From contig JAQUWU010000006.1 of NCBI GenBank assembly GCA_028692715.1, positions 1 to 64,000 of the forward strand: a stretch of DNA of 64,000 nucleotides, given 5' to 3'. Origin of the DNA: Paludibacter sp. GTDB lineage: Bacteria > Bacteroidota > Bacteroidia > Bacteroidales > Paludibacteraceae. Both the position numbers and the translations under genes were made by a program. The notes under the pieces were generated by a model. That model searched no databases and was not told the DNA's origin. It worked only from the letters and a program-made list of their open reading frames with translations. How positions within the stretch are numbered: position 1 is the first letter of the stretch; each line of letters starts with the position of its first letter. Below, piece by piece: positions 19,815 to 29,507 of this stretch.

Positions 19815-20966
19815 CTATAAATCAGAAGTTGTTTTCAATTTGTTTATCAATGGGTTAGCATACATTTCAATCATTTTTGAGTAGATGAATTTTTCATCTT
19901 TATTTTCCAACTCAATTTTGGCAATCTGGAAAGATAAATATTTTTCAAAGGCATTTTTCTCTTCAACTGTATATTCTTTCTCAAACTTTTTATCTTCTAA
20001 ATAATAATCGTATGCAATTTTATTGCAGGCAAAAATATTGTAATTGGCATAAATCCGTTTATCAATAAGTTGGGCGGTCAAAGCAATTTGCTCATTCCTT
20101 TTGGATGTTTGGGCAGCAATCAATTTTAATTCATGACTTATATTCCCTGTAATTTCATACACTACTTTTCCTTTATATCCCATTACGCCGGTTTCCATAT
20201 TTATTAAATCATCTGTTGCACTTTTCGTAAATTCAGGATTATCACGTCGTTGCTGCATTTCTTTTGCTTTCAGAAAATCGCAGGGATCATATTCGTACGA
20301 AATACTTAAGGGACAAAGATTTAACGCAGATATATTTTCAATAAAATCACCTGTACCGTACATATTAAACATTTTCAATAGGCTTTCCTGAGTGCGGTCA
20401 TTGGCATCTTTAGCTCTACCCTCACGTTGTGCAATCCAAATGGATTGATTTTTTTTGTTGATTGTGTAGTTAATATAAGCCGATAATTTCTGTGAACTTT
20501 CAAGAATATAACGAGGACTCAATCCACGTTTTACGATAAATGATTTGTTTACTTTTACCAAATCTTCTATCCACGGAAAAATCAACAAATTATCTCCAAT
20601 AGCTATTTCAACGGTATCAAGATTATTTTCTACTAGCTTTCCACACAAAAATGCAGAATCCAGTATAATATCACGATGATTTGAAATATAAAGCTGAGAT
20701 TTAGTTACATCAATTTTATTCAAACCGTTCAAGTCAACTCCCTTCGTTAGATTTGCTTCAAGATATTGAAGAAAAGGCATAACCATTTCCTTCTGAAAAT
20801 CATATTTAGTATTGAAGGTCGATAGTTTTTGTTTAAGTATATCTTTGGGCATTAGCGGATAAATCGTACTAAGCACTTTCATAAAAGGTTTTTCGTTGCT
20901 CAATCTTACTAACACATCATGAACTTCTTCATTATCAAAACAACGTATATCTTTAAATTCATCCAT
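19815..20966 (-). CDS. PlsC-like glycerol-phosphate acyltransferase domain protein
   Basis: Acyltransferase-like protein of 383 residues, longer than the usual ~240-residue PlsC. The family motif NHxxxxD is present (YISNHRDIILD near residue 100), followed by SFIVKRG and the second block AQREGRAKD (EGR). This fits acyl transfer to a glycerophospholipid or a related membrane lipid. The final ~130 residues are a helical extension without a motif I know. It lies 35 bases downstream of cdsA, so it shares a phospholipid-synthesis operon. The exact acceptor is not determined. Confidence 0.8.
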   Translation of the reverse strand: MDEFKDIRCFDNEEVHDVLVRLSNEKPFMKVLSTIYPLMPKDILKQKLSTFNTKYDFQKEMVMPFLQYLEANLTKGVDLNGLNKIDVTKSQLYISNHRDIILDSAFLCGKLVENNLDTVEIAIGDNLLIFPWIEDLVKVNKSFIVKRGLSPRYILESSQKLSAYINYTINKKNQSIWIAQREGRAKDANDRTQESLLKMFNMYGTGDFIENISALNLCPLSISYEYDPCDFLKAKEMQQRRDNPEFTKSATDDLINMETGVMGYKGKVVYEITGNISHELKLIAAQTSKRNEQIALTAQLIDKRIYANYNIFACNKIAYDYYLEDKKFEKEYTVEEKNAFEKYLSFQIAKIELENKDEKFIYSKMIEMYANPLINKLKTTSDL

Positions 20967-21001
20967 ATTTTTTATATTTTTTAAAATTTAACTACTAAAA
21001 C

Positions 21002-21823
21002 TCAACTAGCATGATTAAACAAAAAACTAAGGAACATGTAAACAACCGGTACAGCCAGCAACATACTGTCAAAACGGTCGAGTAAACCACCATGACCGGG
21101 GATAACGGTTCCCGAATCTTTTACATTTACAGTTCGTTTTAAAAGAGATTCTATTAAATCTCCAAATGTTCCGAAAAGTACAATAATTTCAGAGAATATC
21201 AACCAATTTATCAAACTAATCTGTGGAATATACAATGAAAATATATAACCGGACAACATTGCCAAGGTAGCGCCTCCGAAAAATCCTTCCCACGATTTTT
21301 TTGGTGAAATTCGTTCAAATAGTCGATGTTTTCCAAATGTAACACCTACAAGATATGCTCCTGTATCATTCACCCAGATAGTTACAAAAACCGACAATAA
21401 AATAATCGGTTGCCATTCTTGAATATAAAGAATGAAGTTTAACAAAGAAAAGGGTAAAGCAATAAAAACTTGTCCTAAAATAAAATACGCCCAATTATGA
21501 ATAGCATTGGGTTGTTTTCGAAACAATTCGTATACTAATACCAATACAACAAAAAATCCATATACTGATAATAATGGATATTGAACAATGCCTGAAGAAG
21601 ATAAAAATGAACTCACAAACAACAAAATAGTTCCAATAAATGCAAACCATAAATTTACGGTAACATCCTTTTGTTTATTTGTCAGAATATGAAATTCCCG
21701 AACTGTCCATCCACAAATAATGGCGAAAAATGCGAGAAAAGCATATGGACTAAGTAAAATTGAACCAGCCACTAAACCGACAAACATGATGCCACTAAGT
21801 GTTCGAGTCACGAAATTATTCAT
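21002..21823 (-). CDS. cdsA: Phosphatidate cytidylyltransferase
   Basis: Integral membrane enzyme that converts phosphatidic acid and CTP to CDP-diacylglycerol, the branch point of phospholipid synthesis. The 273 residues form about eight membrane segments and end with the CdsA signature: FGDLIESLLKRTVNVKDSG then PGHGGLLDRFDSM, including the metal-binding Asp residues. The length fits the family. It is 34 bases downstream of the OmpA-like lipoprotein gene and upstream of the acyltransferase, in the rsfS-ftsH-LUD-cdsA neighbourhood that is usual in Bacteroidales. Confidence 0.95.
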   Translation of the reverse strand: MNNFVTRTLSGIMFVGLVAGSILLSPYAFLAFFAIICGWTVREFHILTNKQKDVTVNLWFAFIGTILLFVSSFLSSSGIVQYPLLSVYGFFVVLVLVYELFRKQPNAIHNWAYFILGQVFIALPFSLLNFILYIQEWQPIILLSVFVTIWVNDTGAYLVGVTFGKHRLFERISPKKSWEGFFGGATLAMLSGYIFSLYIPQISLINWLIFSEIIVLFGTFGDLIESLLKRTVNVKDSGTVIPGHGGLLDRFDSMLLAVPVVYMFLSFLFNHAS

Positions 21824-21857
21824 ACAATAGAATTAAGGTGAACAATAAAATCCAGCA

Positions 21858-22763
21858 CTAATTGACTTTAAGTAATTTCATTATTTCATCTAATTTTGGC
21901 GATAAAATAATTTCAGTTCTACGGTTACGAGCTCTTCCTTCGGGTGTTGCATTTGTATCTCTTGGAGAGAATTCCCCTTTTCCGGAAGCGGTAAGGCGTA
22001 AAGGTGATATTTTATAATTGTCGGTCAATATACGAACGATAGAAGTTGCGCGGGCAACACTTAAATCCCAATTATCTTTATACAGTGATGTTTTGATAGG
22101 AATATTGTCGGTATGTCCTTCAACCAAAATATCGATATCACTATTTTTATCCAACACTTCTGCCAATACTTTTATTGCTTCAAGTCCTTTGTCTTCGATA
22201 GCTGCACTACCCGATTTAAATAGTAATTTATCTGACATCGAAACATAAACCTTTCCGTTTTTTACTTCAACAGACAATTCATCCGATTTAAAACTTAGCA
22301 ATGCATCACGTAAAATATCATTCAAACGCTTTGTAATAGAATCCTGACGAGCAATAATTTTCTGCATTTCGTACAATGCTTTTTCTCTATCTTGTAACAA
22401 AGCTTCTTTTTCAGCTAACGTTTCTGACTTTTGCTTCAGTTCGTCAGATTTTTGCTTAAGGGTGTTACTAAATTGTTCCGATTGAGATAATTTAGCATCA
22501 CTCAATTCGTTGTATTGATTTTCAAGTTTTTTGTAATTTTCATCTTTAGTATTGATAGCATCATTTAAATTCAAAATCATATTCTCTTTTAATGTCAGTG
22601 TGTGGCACAATGAATCACGTTCATCAATTACAGTAAGAATAAATTTAGGAAGAAACAATTTTTTTTCCGGTTTTGCTTCACCACATTTATAAATAGGTTT
22701 GCAAGAGAATGAAGAAACAGCAATAATAATCAGAATGAACAATTTAAATCGTCTCATATTCAA
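21858..22763 (-). CDS. OmpA-family lipoprotein with coiled coil
   Basis: Peptidoglycan-anchoring outer-membrane lipoprotein, 301 residues. The signal ends SSFSC (lipobox). A long coiled coil follows (about 60-150, with LKQKSDELKQKSETLAEKEA). The C-terminal OmpA domain contains LLFKSGSAAIEDKGLEAIKV, DIDILVEGHTDNIPI and NWDLSVARATSIVRIL, ending GRARNRRTEIIL. The two conserved residues that bind diaminopimelate (Asp of HTDN and Arg of NRRTE) are present. It keeps the envelope attached. A -7 element at 22861-22868 suggests its own promoter. Confidence 0.9.
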   Translation of the reverse strand: MNMRRFKLFILIIIAVSSFSCKPIYKCGEAKPEKKLFLPKFILTVIDERDSLCHTLTLKENMILNLNDAINTKDENYKKLENQYNELSDAKLSQSEQFSNTLKQKSDELKQKSETLAEKEALLQDREKALYEMQKIIARQDSITKRLNDILRDALLSFKSDELSVEVKNGKVYVSMSDKLLFKSGSAAIEDKGLEAIKVLAEVLDKNSDIDILVEGHTDNIPIKTSLYKDNWDLSVARATSIVRILTDNYKISPLRLTASGKGEFSPRDTNATPEGRARNRRTEIILSPKLDEIMKLLKVN

Positions 22764-22860
22764 ATCTTTTTGGAGGTTTTAAAAATTATAAAATCAACAC
22801 TTGAAAAATTGTAAAATCAAAAAACATTTTAATTGAAATCTTTTAAAAATAAATCTAACA

Positions 22861-22868
22861 CAAAGATA
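22861..22868 (-). promoter_or_regulatory. -7 promoter element of the OmpA lipoprotein gene
   Basis: The minus strand reads TATCTTTG (TAnnTTTG), about 98 bases before the start at 22763, in the gap after the LUD gene. Confidence 0.4.
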
Positions 22869-22876
22869 ACAAAACT

Positions 22877-23512
22877 TTAGAGCACGGATAGAAAAACAAT
22901 GAATTCTTTTGGTCCATGTGCTCCAAGAACCAAGGTTTTTTCAATGTCGGCTGTACGACTGGGACCGGTAATAGTGGTGATAGTTGAAGGCAGGAAATCG
23001 CCATATTTTAATTGAATAGCATTTAAAGCATCTTCGGGAGTTTCAACAAGTTGTGAAACATGTGCTAATACTAAATGAATTGGAGGGAATACATTCATCT
23101 GACGCCCTGATTCAGAAGCAGATGAGACCAATACACTTCCGGTTCGGGCAATAAGAAATTCACATTCGGATATCCCGGCAGCCATTCCAATAAATTGGTC
23201 TTTATCACTTGTAGAAGGTACATCGAATTGTGCTAATTGCTCATTAATTATCGTATTGCGACAAAAAACACTTGAAATTGATTTTTCCTGCAATAATGAT
23301 TTAATTTTTTGATAAGCATCTTGATCGTTTTCACATAAAATACACTGACCGTTTATGGCTTCAAGTTCTTTCTTAAAGCAGGTTACAGCATCCGGCAAAA
23401 CAGATTTATAAATCGGTTCATTGTCAACTAAATGGTTATCAACAAAAGCAGACCGTCCTTTCGAGACGGCCGCTATTCGTTTAAGTATTTCTTCACGCGA
23501 AGATGATAACAT
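22877..23512 (-). CDS. LUD-domain protein (LutC-like)
   Basis: Protein of 211 residues with the LUD (lactate utilisation) fold: EISECEFLIARTGS-like region ISECEFLIARTGSVLVSSAS, then HLVLAHVSQLVETPEDAL and ITGPSRTADIEKTLVLGAHG, the family's C-terminal motif. In LutABC systems LutC takes part in L-lactate oxidation. Here no lutA or lutB is near, and the gene starts at the last base of ftsH, so it is translationally coupled. This ftsH-LUD pairing recurs in Bacteroidales, and the protein probably has another role that I cannot name. Confidence 0.85.
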   Translation of the reverse strand: MLSSSREEILKRIAAVSKGRSAFVDNHLVDNEPIYKSVLPDAVTCFKKELEAINGQCILCENDQDAYQKIKSLLQEKSISSVFCRNTIINEQLAQFDVPSTSDKDQFIGMAAGISECEFLIARTGSVLVSSASESGRQMNVFPPIHLVLAHVSQLVETPEDALNAIQLKYGDFLPSTITTITGPSRTADIEKTLVLGAHGPKEFIVFLSVL

Positions 23513-25536
23513 TAAAAATCTACTTTAGAGTCTGATTTTTTATCTTTTGATTCAGTATCTTCGGGAAGTTCATCTTGATTCCCATTTTGAGCCATCAACT
23601 CATCATTTCTTGAAGTCCACGGACGTTTTCCAAATATTTTTTCTAGATCTTCAGCAAAGATCACTTCTTTCTCTATCAGCAGTTCAGCCAATTTATTGTG
23701 ACCTGCCGCATTATCCTTCAGAATTTTTTTAGCTCGAGCGTATTCTGTAGCAACAATTTCTTTTGCTTCAGAATCAATTAATTCAGCCGTTTTTTCGCTA
23801 TAAGGTTTAGTAAAACCGTAGTCTGAATTTCCAGATGAATCATAATAACTCATATTAGCGAGTTTATCGCTCATGCCAAAATAAGCCACCATTCCATAAG
23901 CGCGTTTGGTAACCCGTTCCAAATCATTAATTGCTCCGGTTGACATTTGATGAAGAAAAACTTCTTCAGCTGCACGACCACCTAAAGTCGAGCACATTTC
24001 ATCTAACATGTGTTCACGAATGGTCAACTGACGTTCTTCAGGCAAATACCATGCTGCTCCGAGTGCTTCTCCACGGGGCACTATCGTAACTTTCACCAAC
24101 GGATTGGCGTGTTCAGTCATCCAACTTATGGTTGCATGTCCTGCTTCATGATAGGCTATTGATTTCTTTTCGGCAACAGTTGTAATTTTTGATTTTTTTT
24201 CAAGTCCACCCACTATACGATCTACTGCATCAAGGAAATCTTGTTTTTCAACAAAAGATTTATTTTTACGGGCAGCAATCAGTGCTGCTTCATTGCAAAC
24301 ATTGGCAATATCAGCTCCCGAGAACCCTGGAGTTTGTTTAGCAAGGAAGTTCACATCAACGGTTTCGTTTATCTTAATCGGACGTAGATGAACATTAAAA
24401 ATCTGTTTACGTTCATGAACATCAGGTAAATCTACATGAATCTGACGATCAAAGCGACCTGCACGAAGCAGAGCTTTATCCAGTATATCAGCACGGTTAG
24501 TGGCTGCAAGAATAATTACACCACTGTTTGAACCAAAACCATCCATTTCTGTCAACAATTGATTCAGTGTATTTTCACGCTCATCATTGCTTCCCATATT
24601 TGGATTTTTTCCACGAGCACGACCAACCGCATCAATTTCATCAATAAAAATAATACAAGGCGCTTTTTCCTTTGCCTGACGGAATAAGTCACGTACACGC
24701 GACGCTCCCACTCCAACAAACATTTCCACAAAATCAGAACCTGACATTGAGAAAAATGGCACATCAGCCTCACCGGCTACCGCTTTTGCTAATAAGGTTT
24801 TTCCTGTTCCCGGAGGGCCTACTAATAATGCTCCTTTTGGAATTTTACCTCCTAATTCTGTATATTTCGAAGGATTTTTAAGGAAAGAAACAATTTCTTC
24901 AATTTCTTGTTTTGCTTCTGCAAGTCCTGCTACTTCTTTAAATGTAATTTTATTTGTGCCATCTCCTTTATCAAATAGTTGAGCTTTCGATTTTCCTACA
25001 TTGAAAATTCCGCCACCTGCTCCGCCACCACCCATTTGTCCTGACATTCTTCTGTTCATAAACACAAAGAATCCAATTAAAAGGAGAAATGGTAATACAC
25101 TATAAAGAAACACATCTACATAATTTCTACTTTCCTGATATTCAACAATACCATTAAAAGCATATTTTTCTTTTGCAATTTGAATGAATTTCGAGAACTC
25201 TTCAACAGAAGGAATTCTTACACTAATCATTCTATCTTTTGCATAGGTTTCAGCTTTGTCACCAAAAACTTTTTTCAATGAATCCTTTATTATCTGTGCT
25301 TCAACAGTATTCTTTTGTGAATAAACATCTATCTTTTCAATCGTTCCATTTTTTACGTATTCTTCAAAAGTAGAAAAAGGAACTTCTTTTGTAGGTACAT
25401 TGTCACTAAAAAAATAAGAACCAACAAGAACTAAAATGATAATACCGTAAATCCACGAAATATTAAATTTGGGTGATTTACCGTTAGGTTTAAGCGGATT
25501 TGGGTTTGGTGTTTTATTTTCCATTTTTTTACTCAT
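23512..25536 (-). CDS. ftsH: ATP-dependent zinc metalloprotease FtsH
   Basis: Inner-membrane AAA+ protease that degrades damaged or short-lived membrane and regulatory proteins as a hexamer. The 674 residues show an N-terminal membrane segment ([15 protein letters not shown]), a periplasmic domain, a second membrane segment ([19 protein letters not shown]), Walker A GPPGTGKT, Walker [10 protein letters not shown], the second region of homology [20 protein letters not shown], and the zinc site HEAGH. The acidic C-terminus ([15 protein letters not shown]) is variable in the family. It follows rsfS by 76 bases. All catalytic residues are present. Confidence 0.97.
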   Translation of the reverse strand: MSKKMENKTPNPNPLKPNGKSPKFNISWIYGIIILVLVGSYFFSDNVPTKEVPFSTFEEYVKNGTIEKIDVYSQKNTVEAQIIKDSLKKVFGDKAETYAKDRMISVRIPSVEEFSKFIQIAKEKYAFNGIVEYQESRNYVDVFLYSVLPFLLLIGFFVFMNRRMSGQMGGGGAGGGIFNVGKSKAQLFDKGDGTNKITFKEVAGLAEAKQEIEEIVSFLKNPSKYTELGGKIPKGALLVGPPGTGKTLLAKAVAGEADVPFFSMSGSDFVEMFVGVGASRVRDLFRQAKEKAPCIIFIDEIDAVGRARGKNPNMGSNDERENTLNQLLTEMDGFGSNSGVIILAATNRADILDKALLRAGRFDRQIHVDLPDVHERKQIFNVHLRPIKINETVDVNFLAKQTPGFSGADIANVCNEAALIAARKNKSFVEKQDFLDAVDRIVGGLEKKSKITTVAEKKSIAYHEAGHATISWMTEHANPLVKVTIVPRGEALGAAWYLPEERQLTIREHMLDEMCSTLGGRAAEEVFLHQMSTGAINDLERVTKRAYGMVAYFGMSDKLANMSYYDSSGNSDYGFTKPYSEKTAELIDSEAKEIVATEYARAKKILKDNAAGHNKLAELLIEKEVIFAEDLEKIFGKRPWTSRNDELMAQNGNQDELPEDTESKDKKSDSKVDF

Positions 25537-25612
25537 TGATATCTTATTAATCGTTTTATAAATTCAATTTAATTATTTTGTTTGTTGTATTCCGAACTGT
25601 TTACTCTTAATT

Positions 25613-25972
25613 TTATAACAAATCTTTAATTTTTGTTAGTTTTGCATCAGACCATAAATGTTCAATGTCATAAAAAGCTCTGGTATGTCGTTGAAAAACG
25701 TGGACTATTATTTGTCCATAATCCATTGCTATCCACTCACTGTTTTCAAATCCATCTGTTGCAAAGGGTTTTTCATTAATTTTTTCCCTGACATATTCTT
25801 TAATAGACATCCCTATTGCATTAACATGCACATTTGAATCTCCTTCGCAAATAACAAAAAAACTACAGGGTGCTTCCTGTAATTTTGTAAGATTCACTAC
25901 TACAATATTCTTGCCCTTTCTTTCTTGTATACCTTCAACAATTTTTTCTACAATTTGTTCGTTCTTCATCAC
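25613..25972 (-). CDS. rsfS: Ribosomal silencing factor RsfS
   Basis: Cytoplasmic 119-residue protein of the RsfS/Iojap family, which binds ribosomal protein L14 and blocks subunit joining when nutrients are scarce. Family features are GKNIVVVNLTKLQEAPCSFFVICEGDSNVHV, seen in part as VVVNLTKLQEAPCSFFVICE, then WIAMDYGQIIVHVFQ and FYDIEHLWSDAK at the C-terminus. Length is typical. It is the first gene of the rsfS-ftsH-LUD block, with a -7 element 36 bases upstream. Confidence 0.95.
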   Translation of the reverse strand: MMKNEQIVEKIVEGIQERKGKNIVVVNLTKLQEAPCSFFVICEGDSNVHVNAIGMSIKEYVREKINEKPFATDGFENSEWIAMDYGQIIVHVFQRHTRAFYDIEHLWSDAKLTKIKDLL

Positions 25973-26007
25973 GTCGTTTTAATGTTTTCTTAAAAAATAA
26001 TACGGTG

Positions 26008-26015
26008 CAAATATA
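26008..26015 (-). promoter_or_regulatory. -7 promoter element of the rsfS-ftsH operon
   Basis: The minus strand reads TATATTTG (TAnnTTTG), 36 bases before the rsfS start. Confidence 0.5.
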
Positions 26016-26151
26016 AGGTTAAATGCCCGATAATGAAAATGTTATTTATTCATTTTCATTTAATGTTATTTAAAACTGTCAAAAGCGCAGTAACATTTCA
26101 TTACATGACATTAATTCCGCTTTAACTTGTTATAGCAATTAAATATTTTAC

Positions 26152-26190
26152 AAAAAAATCCGGCACAATTAATATGTACCGGATTTTTTA
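26152..26190 (-). terminator. Intrinsic terminator of the TPR/OmpA lipoprotein gene
   Basis: An 11-bp stem pairs 26153-26163 (AAAAAATCCGG) with 26179-26189 (CCGGATTTTTT). On the minus strand the stem ends in a T-run, 18 bases after the stop at 26208. Confidence 0.85.
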
Positions 26191-26207
26191 AATTTGATTA
26201 AAATCAA

Positions 26208-27911
26208 TTACTTAACAATTGAAAGAAATGCTGCATCAGTAACAAATTTTGAGAATTCAATATCTTTTGCAGCTTTTAAAGCCATGGTTTTATCCAATTT
26301 TGCACAATTTTTCAAATTGCTGTAAACAGCATCACGATCATTTGTACGTGCTCCGATAATAGCTCCTAAATAAGAAGTCGTAGCATCTGGTTGAGCAACT
26401 TCAGATAATGTTTTGCGAGCTCCACTATAATCAGTATTCAGGATTTGAAGTAAAGCTGCATTATTAGTAGCTGTTGAGCCAAAATATGTTTTTGCTTTGC
26501 TATAATCACCTTTAATCACGTTAATCGTACCTAAACTCTGACTTAAATTACCTGTAGTTCCGGCAGCTTTACCAAATGATTCTTCAGCACTTGCAATATC
26601 ACCTTTTGCTAAAGAAGCAGCACCAGCATTGTAGTTAGCATCAGCCGATTTTGCATTTAATTCTAATGCTTTGGCAAAATATCTTGAAGCATCCGCAACA
26701 TTTCCTTGTTGATATTTTACAGCACCTAAATTATTAAATCCACGTGGACAATTAGGAAATAATTCTGTTACTTTTTGATAGATAGCAGCTTTCTCAGACA
26801 AATCACTTGTCAAAGTAGCAGCGTAAAGCAATTCTTCAACTGATAGCTTTGAAGCATCTGTTTTTGCAAGGTTTGCGATTTCAGCATCTGATTTTCCTGT
26901 AACATCAACAGTCAATTTTAAACGAGAACGGCGTAATTGAGGAAGAATTTCTTCTGCTATGCTTTTAAAAGCAACAGAAAGATTTTTGATTTCACGTTCG
27001 CGTTGTTCTGGATCTTGATACATGCTTAAAACACGTAATATAACTTGTTTATCTTGAATGTTTGAGTTTTCCATTAATTTTTGGAAACCATCCCAGTCTT
27101 CTGCAGTAAATTTAGAATCGATAGTAACGTTAGTTTTCAGTTGTTTCATTTGTTTGTTCAAAAAATCAACTGTTACTTTTTCACGTTTTTCAGCTAAATT
27201 AGTATTCAAATCCATACCACCGTCTGGTGAAGCATATCCTGAAATTTCGAAGCTAGCAACATCTTGATTAGGAGTATCGTTAACTGATTTAATTTTCTTA
27301 GTCAATTCTACAATGTCAGAAGATTTTGTTTCTGAATTACGTAAATTAGACTGTTGGATTAAGAAAAGAATATCAGCTTCCTGCAATTCTTGTATTACGC
27401 GTTGGAATTTGTCAGGAATAATAACAGCATTGATTTCTTTTGCACTTGTAGAAGCAAGTTGAGATGTTGCAATAACACCATCTGCTACTTTTACAGCAGG
27501 AATTTCATACGTTTTTTTCTTAGTTGTTGCACTAAAAGTAAGATACAACTCTGATTGTGCCATTTCAGGAACATAATCGAAAGATGCTTTAATAGTATAC
27601 GTTCCACCAACTTTATAGGAAATGGACTTATCGTTTCCTACTATTTTTTCTCCTTGGAAAGTTACCGGAGCACTTTTCACTTCCTTACCGTTAAACTTCA
27701 ATACAGGAGTTACAGTTACAGTAGCTTTTTTGTTAAAATACTTTTCAGGAAATGTTCCTGTTATTGTTGCATCTACCTTTCCACCTTTAACTTCAAGTGG
27801 GTTAGGATTGCATTTGAATAAGCTTGGATCTAAAGTAGCCATGTCTTTGGTACATGAACTAAAAGCCAATGCAAGTACCATAGAAATAACGAAAAATAAT
27901 TGCTTTCTCAT
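26208..27911 (-). CDS. Lipoprotein with OmpA-like and TPR domains
   Basis: Envelope lipoprotein of 567 residues. The signal MRKQLFFVISMVLALAFSSC ends in a lipobox at Cys20. An N-terminal beta-rich region (about 30-170) is followed by an OmpA-like segment (FEISGYASPDGGMDLNTNLA, then AEKREKVTVDFLNKQM) and by tetratricopeptide repeats near residues 385-500 (FNNLGAVKYQQGNVADASRY, ANYNAGAASLAKGDIASAEE). Proteins of this build are abundant in Bacteroidales outer membranes and are thought to act as cell-wall-linked scaffolds. The specific partner is unknown. It is monocistronic, with its own promoter element and terminator. Confidence 0.8.
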   Translation of the reverse strand: MRKQLFFVISMVLALAFSSCTKDMATLDPSLFKCNPNPLEVKGGKVDATITGTFPEKYFNKKATVTVTPVLKFNGKEVKSAPVTFQGEKIVGNDKSISYKVGGTYTIKASFDYVPEMAQSELYLTFSATTKKKTYEIPAVKVADGVIATSQLASTSAKEINAVIIPDKFQRVIQELQEADILFLIQQSNLRNSETKSSDIVELTKKIKSVNDTPNQDVASFEISGYASPDGGMDLNTNLAEKREKVTVDFLNKQMKQLKTNVTIDSKFTAEDWDGFQKLMENSNIQDKQVILRVLSMYQDPEQREREIKNLSVAFKSIAEEILPQLRRSRLKLTVDVTGKSDAEIANLAKTDASKLSVEELLYAATLTSDLSEKAAIYQKVTELFPNCPRGFNNLGAVKYQQGNVADASRYFAKALELNAKSADANYNAGAASLAKGDIASAEESFGKAAGTTGNLSQSLGTINVIKGDYSKAKTYFGSTATNNAALLQILNTDYSGARKTLSEVAQPDATTSYLGAIIGARTNDRDAVYSNLKNCAKLDKTMALKAAKDIEFSKFVTDAAFLSIVK

Positions 27912-27964
27912 AAAATAGTGTTTTTATTATTAATTATTTATTTTGAATTATCTATTTAAGACTA

Positions 27965-27972
27965 CAAATATA
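27965..27972 (-). promoter_or_regulatory. -7 promoter element of the TPR/OmpA lipoprotein gene
   Basis: The minus strand reads TATATTTG (TAnnTTTG), 54 bases before the ATG at 27911, in a divergent gap with the radical SAM gene. Confidence 0.5.
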
Positions 27973-28105
27973 CAATCTTTCAGTGAATTTTATATTACTT
28001 TGTAAACGATTTTGACATTTTTTTGTTAATTCAATGCAAAACAACATACAATAAATGCTGTAAAACAATCAATAAGAACTTTTTTTAATAAATTTATACA
28101 AATAA

Positions 28106-29122
28106 ATGTTCACCATTTTAAAACAGATTCGTCATGCTTTTTTATGCTGCAAATATATTAATTTTCGCAAAATAAAAAATTATAGAGAACTATTTCTAAG
28201 TTACTTACAATCCGATACTAAAAAATTTATCAGTAAAAAATTACTCCCTTCTTTTATTTCAATTGAAGCGACTAATTTTTGTAATTTGCAATGCCCTGAA
28301 TGTCCGGTAGGAGCATCTAAGAAACAACAAAATAACAAAAAAGTTTTTGATTCGGATCTATTTCATGAAATTATCACTGAATTAAAACCCACTCTTACTC
28401 ATGTTATACTTTATTTTCAGGGAGAACCTTTTTTACACAATCATTTAACAGATCTAATAAATTTTATTCATACAGCTAATATTTATTGCTCAACCTCCAC
28501 CAATGGGCAATTTCTCACAAAAGAAATATCAAAAAAAGTTGTTTTATCCGGTTTAGATAAACTAATCGTATCTATTGACGGAAGTACTCAGGAAATCTAC
28601 GAAAAATATCGTGTTGGAGGACAACTAAAAAAAGCAATAACTGGCATTGAAGAAATAAATTACTGGAAAAAGGAGTTGAACTCCCCCACTCCATTCATCG
28701 AAATTCAATTTTTAGTGCTAAAAACAAATGAATTTCAAATTCCGGAAATGAAAAAATTAGCAAAGAGGCTAAAGGCTGATAAATTGAGTTTTAAAACAGC
28801 CCAATTGTATAATTATGAAAACGGTAATGAACTAATGCCAACACGATCGAAATATTCAAGATATAAGCAGACGGATAGCGGTAATTTTGAAATTAAGCGG
28901 AAGCAAAAAAATCGGTGTTGGCGGATGTGGAGCGGAGCTGTTATTAATACGGAGGGAGAAGTTGTTCCATGTTGTTTTGATAAAAAATCAGAACATTCAT
29001 ATGGAAATCTGTATACCCATTCTTTTTCTGAAATTTGGCACAATAAAAAAGCTTCCTGTTTTCGAGAATCAATTCTCGAAAACAGGAAGCAATATGAAAT
29101 GTGCAGAAATTGTAATAGTTAA
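28106..29122 (+). CDS. Radical SAM/SPASM-domain protein
   Basis: Iron-sulfur enzyme of 338 residues. The radical SAM cluster motif CNLQCPEC (CxxxCxxC) lies near residue 58, followed by the SAM-binding strand region YFQGEPFLH and LIVSIDGSTQEIYEKYR. The C-terminal part is a SPASM domain for extra clusters (VPCCFDKKSEHSYGNL, and YEMCRNCNS at the end). Such proteins modify peptides or act as maturases. No precursor peptide gene is visible beside it, so the substrate is unknown. The last 25 codons overlap a minus-strand terminator (29045-29090). It is a single plus-strand gene converging on the Spx/ArsC-like gene with a 4-base gap. Confidence 0.88.
   Translation: MFTILKQIRHAFLCCKYINFRKIKNYRELFLSYLQSDTKKFISKKLLPSFISIEATNFCNLQCPECPVGASKKQQNNKKVFDSDLFHEIITELKPTLTHVILYFQGEPFLHNHLTDLINFIHTANIYCSTSTNGQFLTKEISKKVVLSGLDKLIVSIDGSTQEIYEKYRVGGQLKKAITGIEEINYWKKELNSPTPFIEIQFLVLKTNEFQIPEMKKLAKRLKADKLSFKTAQLYNYENGNELMPTRSKYSRYKQTDSGNFEIKRKQKNRCWRMWSGAVINTEGEVVPCCFDKKSEHSYGNLYTHSFSEIWHNKKASCFRESILENRKQYEMCRNCNS
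29045..29090 (-). terminator. Strong minus-strand terminator inside the radical SAM gene
   Basis: A perfect 19-bp inverted repeat (29051-29069 with 29072-29090, 2-base loop) is followed on the minus strand by TTTTTTATTG. It lies about 37 bases beyond the stop of the Spx/ArsC-like gene and within the coding sequence of the convergent radical SAM gene. Confidence 0.85.
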
Positions 29123-29126
29123 TACA

Positions 29127-29483
29127 CTATTTTAAATGAGCGGCCCATTCTTCTTCTTTAAATCCAACTAAAACGATATCTCCGGCCAACAATATAGGAC
29201 GTTTAACCATCATTCCATTCGTTGCCAAAATATCAATCAGTTCATTTTCTGATAACGTTTTCACTTTTTCTTTCATGCTTTGCTCTTTATACAACAAACC
29301 ACTGGTATTGAAAAACTTAGATACAGGCAACTTGCTTTTTTGAATCCAGCTTTTCAACTCTTCTTTTGTTGGATTTTCTTCTTTAATTGGTCTGGATCCA
29401 TGTTCGACACTGTTTGCGTTTAGCCATTTTTCGGCTTTTTGACAAGTCCCGCATTTTGAGTAACAAAGAATGATGGGTTTCAT
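29127..29483 (-). CDS. Spx/ArsC-family thioredoxin-fold protein
   Basis: Cytoplasmic 118-residue protein of the ArsC/Spx/YffB family. It has the N-terminal redox motif CGTC (YSKCGTCQKAEKWLN), then PTKEELKSWIQKS, FFNTSGLLYKE and the family's Arg-Pro motif MMVKRPILLAGD. Members are arsenate reductases or transcription cofactors. With no ars genes nearby, the Spx/YffB-like description is safer than arsenate reductase. It lies 24 bases downstream of rseP and ends the dxr-rseP transcript. Confidence 0.88.
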   Translation of the reverse strand: MKPIILCYSKCGTCQKAEKWLNANSVEHGSRPIKEENPTKEELKSWIQKSKLPVSKFFNTSGLLYKEQSMKEKVKTLSENELIDILATNGMMVKRPILLAGDIVLVGFKEEEWAAHLK

Positions 29484-29507
29484 AAAATCGAATTTAATGT
29501 TTTTTGA

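Noticed and set aside
22877-23512. A lactate utilisation operon (lutABC)
   Set aside because: Only the LUD/LutC-like gene is present, coupled to ftsH; lutA and lutB are absent.
28106-29122. A peptide-natural-product (RiPP) cluster around the radical SAM/SPASM gene
   Set aside because: I found no small precursor ORF, transporter or protease nearby that would belong to it; the neighbours are housekeeping genes.
29113-29483. Calling the CGTC protein an arsenate reductase (arsC)
   Set aside because: There are no arsenic-resistance neighbours, and the family includes Spx and YffB proteins with the same motifs. I kept the wider name.
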